Shown here piece after piece: positions 5,518 to 7,616 of a DNA stretch of 7,616 nt. The notes under the pieces were generated by a model. That model was not told the origin of the DNA. It did not search any database and was given only the letters and a program-made list of their open reading frames with translations. Origin of the DNA: an uncultured Dehalococcoidia bacterium (GTDB lineage Bacteria > Chloroflexota > Dehalococcoidia > Tepidiformales > Tepidiformaceae); assembly GCA_937864275.1 (NCBI GenBank), contig CALMIW010000835.1, positions 1 through 7,616 on the forward strand. Direction: 5' to 3'. The position numbers and the translations under genes were made by a program. The stretch's first letter is position 1. Every line of letters starts with the position of its first letter.

Positions 5518-5529
5518 GAAGCCGGCTTC
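5518..5529. repeat. Perfect 12-bp palindrome GAAGCCGGCTTC
   Basis: A second self-complementary site, ending 16 bp before the probable nhaA start and directly upstream of its possible -10. Its sequence differs from the 14-bp site, so the two are not copies of one operator. In this GC-rich DNA it could be chance. Confidence 0.35.
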
Positions 5530-5533
5530 ATGG

Positions 5534-5539
5534 TTGAAT
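5534..5539 (+). promoter_or_regulatory. Weak -10-like TTGAAT before nhaA
   Basis: TTGAAT ends 6 bp before the GTG at 5546, the same spacing as the better boxes upstream of the 129-aa gene and menA. It lacks the A at position 2, so support is weak. There is no Shine-Dalgarno for either candidate start. Confidence 0.25.
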
Positions 5540-5545
5540 ATCAGG

Positions 5546-6916
5546 GTGACCAGCAGCCCCCACCGCCCCGTCGCCGCAGCAGGCCGCCGCTTTGTCCGCG
5601 AACGCTTCATCCGCCCGGTCGCCGTCTTCGTCAACACCGAAGCCTCGGGCGGCATCGTCCTCCTCGTCGCGGCCGTCATAGCCCTCGTCTGGGCGAACTC
5701 GCCCTGGGACAAACAGTACTTCGACTTCTGGCACGCCCACCTCTCCCTCGACCTGAACATCTTCAAGCTGGATGAGACTCTCGGCCACGCCGTGAACGAC
5801 GGCCTGATGGCGGTCTTCTTCTTCGTCGTCGGCCTCGAAATCAAGCGCGAGCTCATCCACGGCGAACTCGCCAGCGTGCGCAAGGCGTCGCTCCCGGTCG
5901 CGGCTGCCCTCGGCGGCATGATCGTGCCGGCGCTGGTCTACGTGGCCTTCAACGCCGGCGGAGATGGCGCGAAGGGCTGGGGCATCCCCATGGCCACCGA
6001 TATCGCCTTTGCCATGGGCGTGCTCGCACTCCTCGGCAGGCGGGCGCCCTTCTCGCTCAAGGTCTTCCTCCTCGCCCTGGCCATCGTCGATGACCTCGGC
6101 GCCATCATGGTGATCGCCCTCTTCTACACCGAGAGCATCTCGCTGGAAGCTGTCGCCTGGGCCGTCGCCATCGCCGCCGTCATCCTCGCGTTCAGCAGGG
6201 CCGGGGTCCGCTCGGTCGATGTCTACGTCGTCCTCGGCATCCTCTTCTGGGCCGCAGTCTTCAAGACCGGGGTCCACGCGACCATCGCCGGCGTCCTCCT
6301 CGCGTTGATGACGCCGTCGCGCCCGTATCTGACACGCGACGCCCTCGATGTCAGCGCAGACGACCTGCTCGACGCTTACCGCGGGGCCCGCGAGCGCGGA
6401 GACGCGGAAGCCGAACAACAGATCCTCCGCCAGCTGGAAACGCTCAGCCGCGATACCGAATCGCCGCTGGACCGCCTGGAGCACACGCTCCACCCGTGGG
6501 CGAGCTACCTGATCGTCCCGATCTTCGCCCTGGCAAACGCCGGGGTCGCCCTCTCCGGGGACCTCGTGGGCGATGCCTCCTCGAGCGCCGTCAGCCTCGG
6601 CGTCGCGATCGGCCTCGTCGTGGGCAAACCGGTGGGCATCCTCCTCGCGTGCTTCCTCGCGGTCCGCCTCGGCCTCGCCGAGCTTCCCTCCAACACCGGC
6701 TTCCAGCACATGGTCGGCGCGGGCCTCCTCGCCGGGATCGGCTTCACCGTCTCGCTGTTCATCGCTGGACTCGCCTTCGATGACCCGCAGCTGATCGACG
6801 AGGCCAAGATCGGCATCCTCGCGGCATCCACGATCGCGGGCATCATCGGCTTCGTCTATCTCTGGGTGCTCCCCGGCGAACCGCACGACGATGCCGCTTC
6901 CGAAGCCGCCGCCTAA
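5546..6916 (+). CDS. nhaA: Na+/H+ antiporter NhaA
   Basis: 456 aa from GTG 5546. NhaA exchanges internal Na+ (or Li+) for external H+ across the cytoplasmic membrane, giving salt and alkaline-pH tolerance. Hallmarks: 'GGIVLLVAAVIALVWANSPW' (35-54), 'VNDGLMAVFFFVVGLEIKREL' (83-103), 'IPMATDIAFAMGVLALLG' (147-164) with the Thr151-Asp152 pair equivalent to E. coli Thr132-Asp133, 'LAIVDDLGAI' (178-187) with Asp182-Asp183 equivalent to the ion-binding Asp163-Asp164, and 'VGKPVGIL' (359-366) with Lys361 equivalent to Lys300. About a dozen hydrophobic segments are present. It is longer than the E. coli protein (388 aa) because of an N-terminal extension and a charged loop (about 259-310, rich in Asp, Glu and Arg). 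An in-frame TTG at 5534 adds four residues; an in-frame stop at 5501 rules out anything longer. menA follows 41 bp downstream. Confidence 0.96.
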   Translation: MTSSPHRPVAAAGRRFVRERFIRPVAVFVNTEASGGIVLLVAAVIALVWANSPWDKQYFDFWHAHLSLDLNIFKLDETLGHAVNDGLMAVFFFVVGLEIKRELIHGELASVRKASLPVAAALGGMIVPALVYVAFNAGGDGAKGWGIPMATDIAFAMGVLALLGRRAPFSLKVFLLALAIVDDLGAIMVIALFYTESISLEAVAWAVAIAAVILAFSRAGVRSVDVYVVLGILFWAAVFKTGVHATIAGVLLALMTPSRPYLTRDALDVSADDLLDAYRGARERGDAEAEQQILRQLETLSRDTESPLDRLEHTLHPWASYLIVPIFALANAGVALSGDLVGDASSSAVSLGVAIGLVVGKPVGILLACFLAVRLGLAELPSNTGFQHMVGAGLLAGIGFTVSLFIAGLAFDDPQLIDEAKIGILAASTIAGIIGFVYLWVLPGEPHDDAASEAAA

Positions 6917-6945
6917 ACGTACTTCCGCCCCGAATCGGCAGGCCC

Positions 6946-6951
6946 TACGCT
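6946..6951 (+). promoter_or_regulatory. -10-like TACGCT, probable leaderless promoter of menA
   Basis: TACGCT fits TANNNT and ends 6 bp before the GTG at 6958. No Shine-Dalgarno is present. It would give menA its own leaderless transcript in the 41-bp gap after nhaA. Confidence 0.45.
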
Positions 6952-6957
6952 TCGCCG

Positions 6958-7616
6958 GTGACTTCCGCGAAGACGTGGTTCCAGGCCTCCCGCCCGATGT
7001 CCTTCACGGCGGCCATCGTACCGGCGCTCGTCGGCTCCCTCCTCGCCGCCGACGAGACGTTCTCGTGGTGGAAGGCGCTCCTCGCCATCGCCGGCTGCGT
7101 GTTTTTCCTCGCCGGAACGAACTTCGTCAACGACTTCTACGACGACCGCAAGGGCGCCGACGGCCCCGATGCCCTCGGCATGCCAGGCTCCATCCAGCGC
7201 GGCATCCTCTCCCCGAAGGCCGTCCTCCTCGCGGGGTTCGCCTGTTTCGCGGCCGGCGGGGCCATCGGCATCGTCCTCTGCTTCGCATCCGGCTGGGAGT
7301 TGCTCGCCATCGGCGTAGCCAGCGCCCTCGCCGGGTTCCTCTATACCGGCTGGCCGCTCCATCTCGCCTACGTCGGCCTCGGCGAGATCGTGGTCTTCTT
7401 CTTCATGGGCCCAATCATCGTGATGGGCGCTTCCTTCGTTCAGGTCGAGGCGTTCACCTGGGAAGCCTTCGTCGCATCGCTGCCCATCGCCTTCCTCGTC
7501 GCCGCCATCCTCCACGCGAACAACCTGCGGGACATCGAACACGACCGGAAGGCGAACAAGCGGACCGTCGCCACCGTCATCGGCCGCAAGTGGGCGAACC
7601 GCGAGATGTACCTGCT
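6958..7616 (+). CDS. menA: UbiA-superfamily prenyltransferase, probable MenA (1,4-dihydroxy-2-naphthoate polyprenyltransferase), N-terminal part
   Basis: 219 codons are open to the window end; the C-terminus is missing (the family is usually about 290-310 aa). MenA attaches the polyprenyl chain to dihydroxynaphthoate in the membrane, giving demethylmenaquinone. The start 'KTWFQASRPMSFTAAIVPALVGSLLA' (5-30) matches the MenA N-terminal helix. The first Mg-diphosphate motif is 'NFVNDFYDDRKGAD' (55-68; Asn58, Asp59, Asp62/63, Asp68). The second is 'NNLRDIEHDRKANKRT' (188-203; Asp192, Asp196), the NNLRDI-type motif typical of MenA rather than UbiA. 'FLYTGWPLHLAYVGLGE' (127-143) is also MenA-like. 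Five to six hydrophobic segments are seen. The GTG at 6958 is needed to keep the conserved N-terminus; the next ATG (residue 14) would cut it. It could instead be another quinone prenyltransferase, but MenA is favoured. Confidence 0.9.
   Translation, partial: MTSAKTWFQASRPMSFTAAIVPALVGSLLAADETFSWWKALLAIAGCVFFLAGTNFVNDFYDDRKGADGPDALGMPGSIQRGILSPKAVLLAGFACFAAGGAIGIVLCFASGWELLAIGVASALAGFLYTGWPLHLAYVGLGEIVVFFFMGPIIVMGASFVQVEAFTWEAFVASLPIAFLVAAILHANNLRDIEHDRKANKRTVATVIGRKWANREMYL

Noticed and set aside
5528..6886. Long open frame (452 codons) on the minus strand opposite nhaA
   Set aside because: It is the mirror of a C-rich third-position gene: very Asp/Glu/Gly/Arg-rich with no domain, while the plus frame has every NhaA motif.
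6913..7542. Minus-strand open frame opposite menA
   Set aside because: Acidic low-complexity translation; the plus frame has both prenyltransferase Asp motifs.

Overview
The window is high-GC bacterial chromosome with ordinary gene packing: nine genes in short divergent, convergent and tandem groups, and no sign of phage, IS elements, CRISPR, tRNA or rRNA. A luciferase-like (probably F420-dependent) oxidoreductase, a MenA-type prenyltransferase, Gram-positive-style small membrane proteins and several apparently leaderless genes suggest a high-GC Chloroflexota (Dehalococcoidia-like) or actinobacterium-like host. This assignment is inference from content, not from a marker gene.

Layout, left to right. 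(1) 1-564, minus: N-terminal 188 residues of a luciferase-like (LLM) oxidoreductase, cut by the window edge. (2) 565-896: a divergent non-coding gap with a 10-bp-arm inverted repeat. (3) 897-1565, plus: a 222-aa membrane-anchored protein of unknown function. A 31-bp palindromic, probably bidirectional terminator (1590-1620) separates it from (4) 1638-2117, minus: a thiol (Cys-type) glutathione peroxidase. (5) From a divergent promoter gap, 2216-3448, plus: a PHBH-fold FAD-dependent oxidoreductase, then 3488-4120, plus: a class I SAM methyltransferase. (6) Convergent to it with only 3 bp between stops is a minus-strand cluster, transcribed right to left: an unknown 149-aa soluble protein (4916-5365), a 129-aa three-TM protein (4489-4878) and a 122-aa three-TM protein (4124-4492) whose start overlaps the previous stop (ATGA). 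(7) A gap with two perfect palindromes, then nhaA (5546-6916, plus), the Na+/H+ antiporter with all key ion-site residues, and (8) menA-like 6958-7616, plus, cut by the window end.

How the genes fit together: most look like independent housekeeping functions (peroxide defence, Na+/pH homeostasis, menaquinone synthesis). The FAD enzyme and methyltransferase may form a two-gene unit acting on an unknown small molecule. The two coupled three-TM proteins look like subunits of one membrane assembly of unknown role.

Two patterns run through the whole window. Several genes without a Shine-Dalgarno have a TANNNT-like -10 hexamer only 6-9 bp before the start codon, as expected for leaderless mRNAs, while the others have clear Shine-Dalgarno sequences. 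Also, third codon positions favour C in plus genes and G in minus genes, so the plus strand is C-rich throughout and is probably the lagging strand here. I found no convincing new defence or mobile system; the unknown membrane proteins are the most open items.
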